DNA of 6,616 nt from SIG78 sp045533055. Lineage in GTDB: Bacteria > Verrucomicrobiota > Lentisphaeria > Victivallales > Victivallaceae. The notes beneath the pieces were generated by a model, which worked only from the letters and a program-made list of their open reading frames with translations, made no database searches and had not been told where the DNA came from. A program made the translations under genes and the position numbers. The stretch covers positions 1 through 6,616 of the forward strand of contig JAZSHD010000238.1 of assembly GCA_045533055.1 (NCBI GenBank), in the 5' to 3' direction. Of the stretch, positions 6,612 to 6,616 are shown piece by piece. The number at the start of each line of letters is the position of its first letter. Position 1 is the stretch's first letter.

Positions 6612-6616
6612 AGGAT

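Noticed and set aside
1..6616. CRISPR array, tRNA or rRNA genes
   Set aside because: No regularly spaced direct repeats and no tRNA- or rRNA-like segments were seen on either strand.

Overview
The window is bacterial and carries the downstream part of a type I restriction-modification (hsd) operon, read left to right on the + strand, followed by a 447-nt non-operon tail. Bacterial origin is shown by four tightly packed genes with good Shine-Dalgarno sites, a 4-nt ATGA start/stop overlap, and a factor-independent terminator. I cannot place the host more precisely. By hand count the conserved genes (fic, hsdR) run at roughly 40-48% GC in sampled stretches, while other segments are clearly AT-richer.

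Layout. (1) 1-875: the 3' part of hsdS, the DNA-specificity subunit, cut by the window edge. It holds the tail of the first target-recognition domain (TRD), the central conserved coiled coil, the whole second TRD and the distal conserved end. (2) 872-2125: a 417-residue protein of no family I recognise, overlapping hsdS by 4 nt. (3) 2138-3016: a two-domain protein joining a phage-antirepressor-like Bro-N domain to a Fic AMP-transferase domain, with an intact catalytic motif and a C-terminal Ser-x-x-x-Glu motif of the self-inhibiting (class III) kind. A perfect 25-bp palindrome lies inside this gene. (4) 3035-6169: complete hsdR, the restriction and DNA-translocation subunit, with all core motifs. 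(5) 6170-6616: intergenic DNA with several inverted repeats and a minus-strand terminator. It also holds a broken helix-turn-helix coding remnant on the minus strand and a nested palindrome at the window edge.

How they work together. HsdS with HsdM (not in the window, presumably just upstream) forms the methyltransferase that marks host DNA, and HsdR joins to cut unmodified DNA. The two extra genes sit between hsdS and hsdR with gaps of -4, 12 and 18 nt, so they are probably made from the same transcript. Embedding a toxin-like gene in an hsd operon has a precedent in the PrrC-type anticodon nucleases. By analogy the Bro-N-Fic protein could be a back-up growth-arrest or abortive-infection arm, with the unknown 417-residue protein as partner, sensor or independent defence gene. 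That role is inference. The strongest leads are the unknown protein, the Bro-N-Fic fusion with its internal palindrome, and the compositional mosaic in hsdS.
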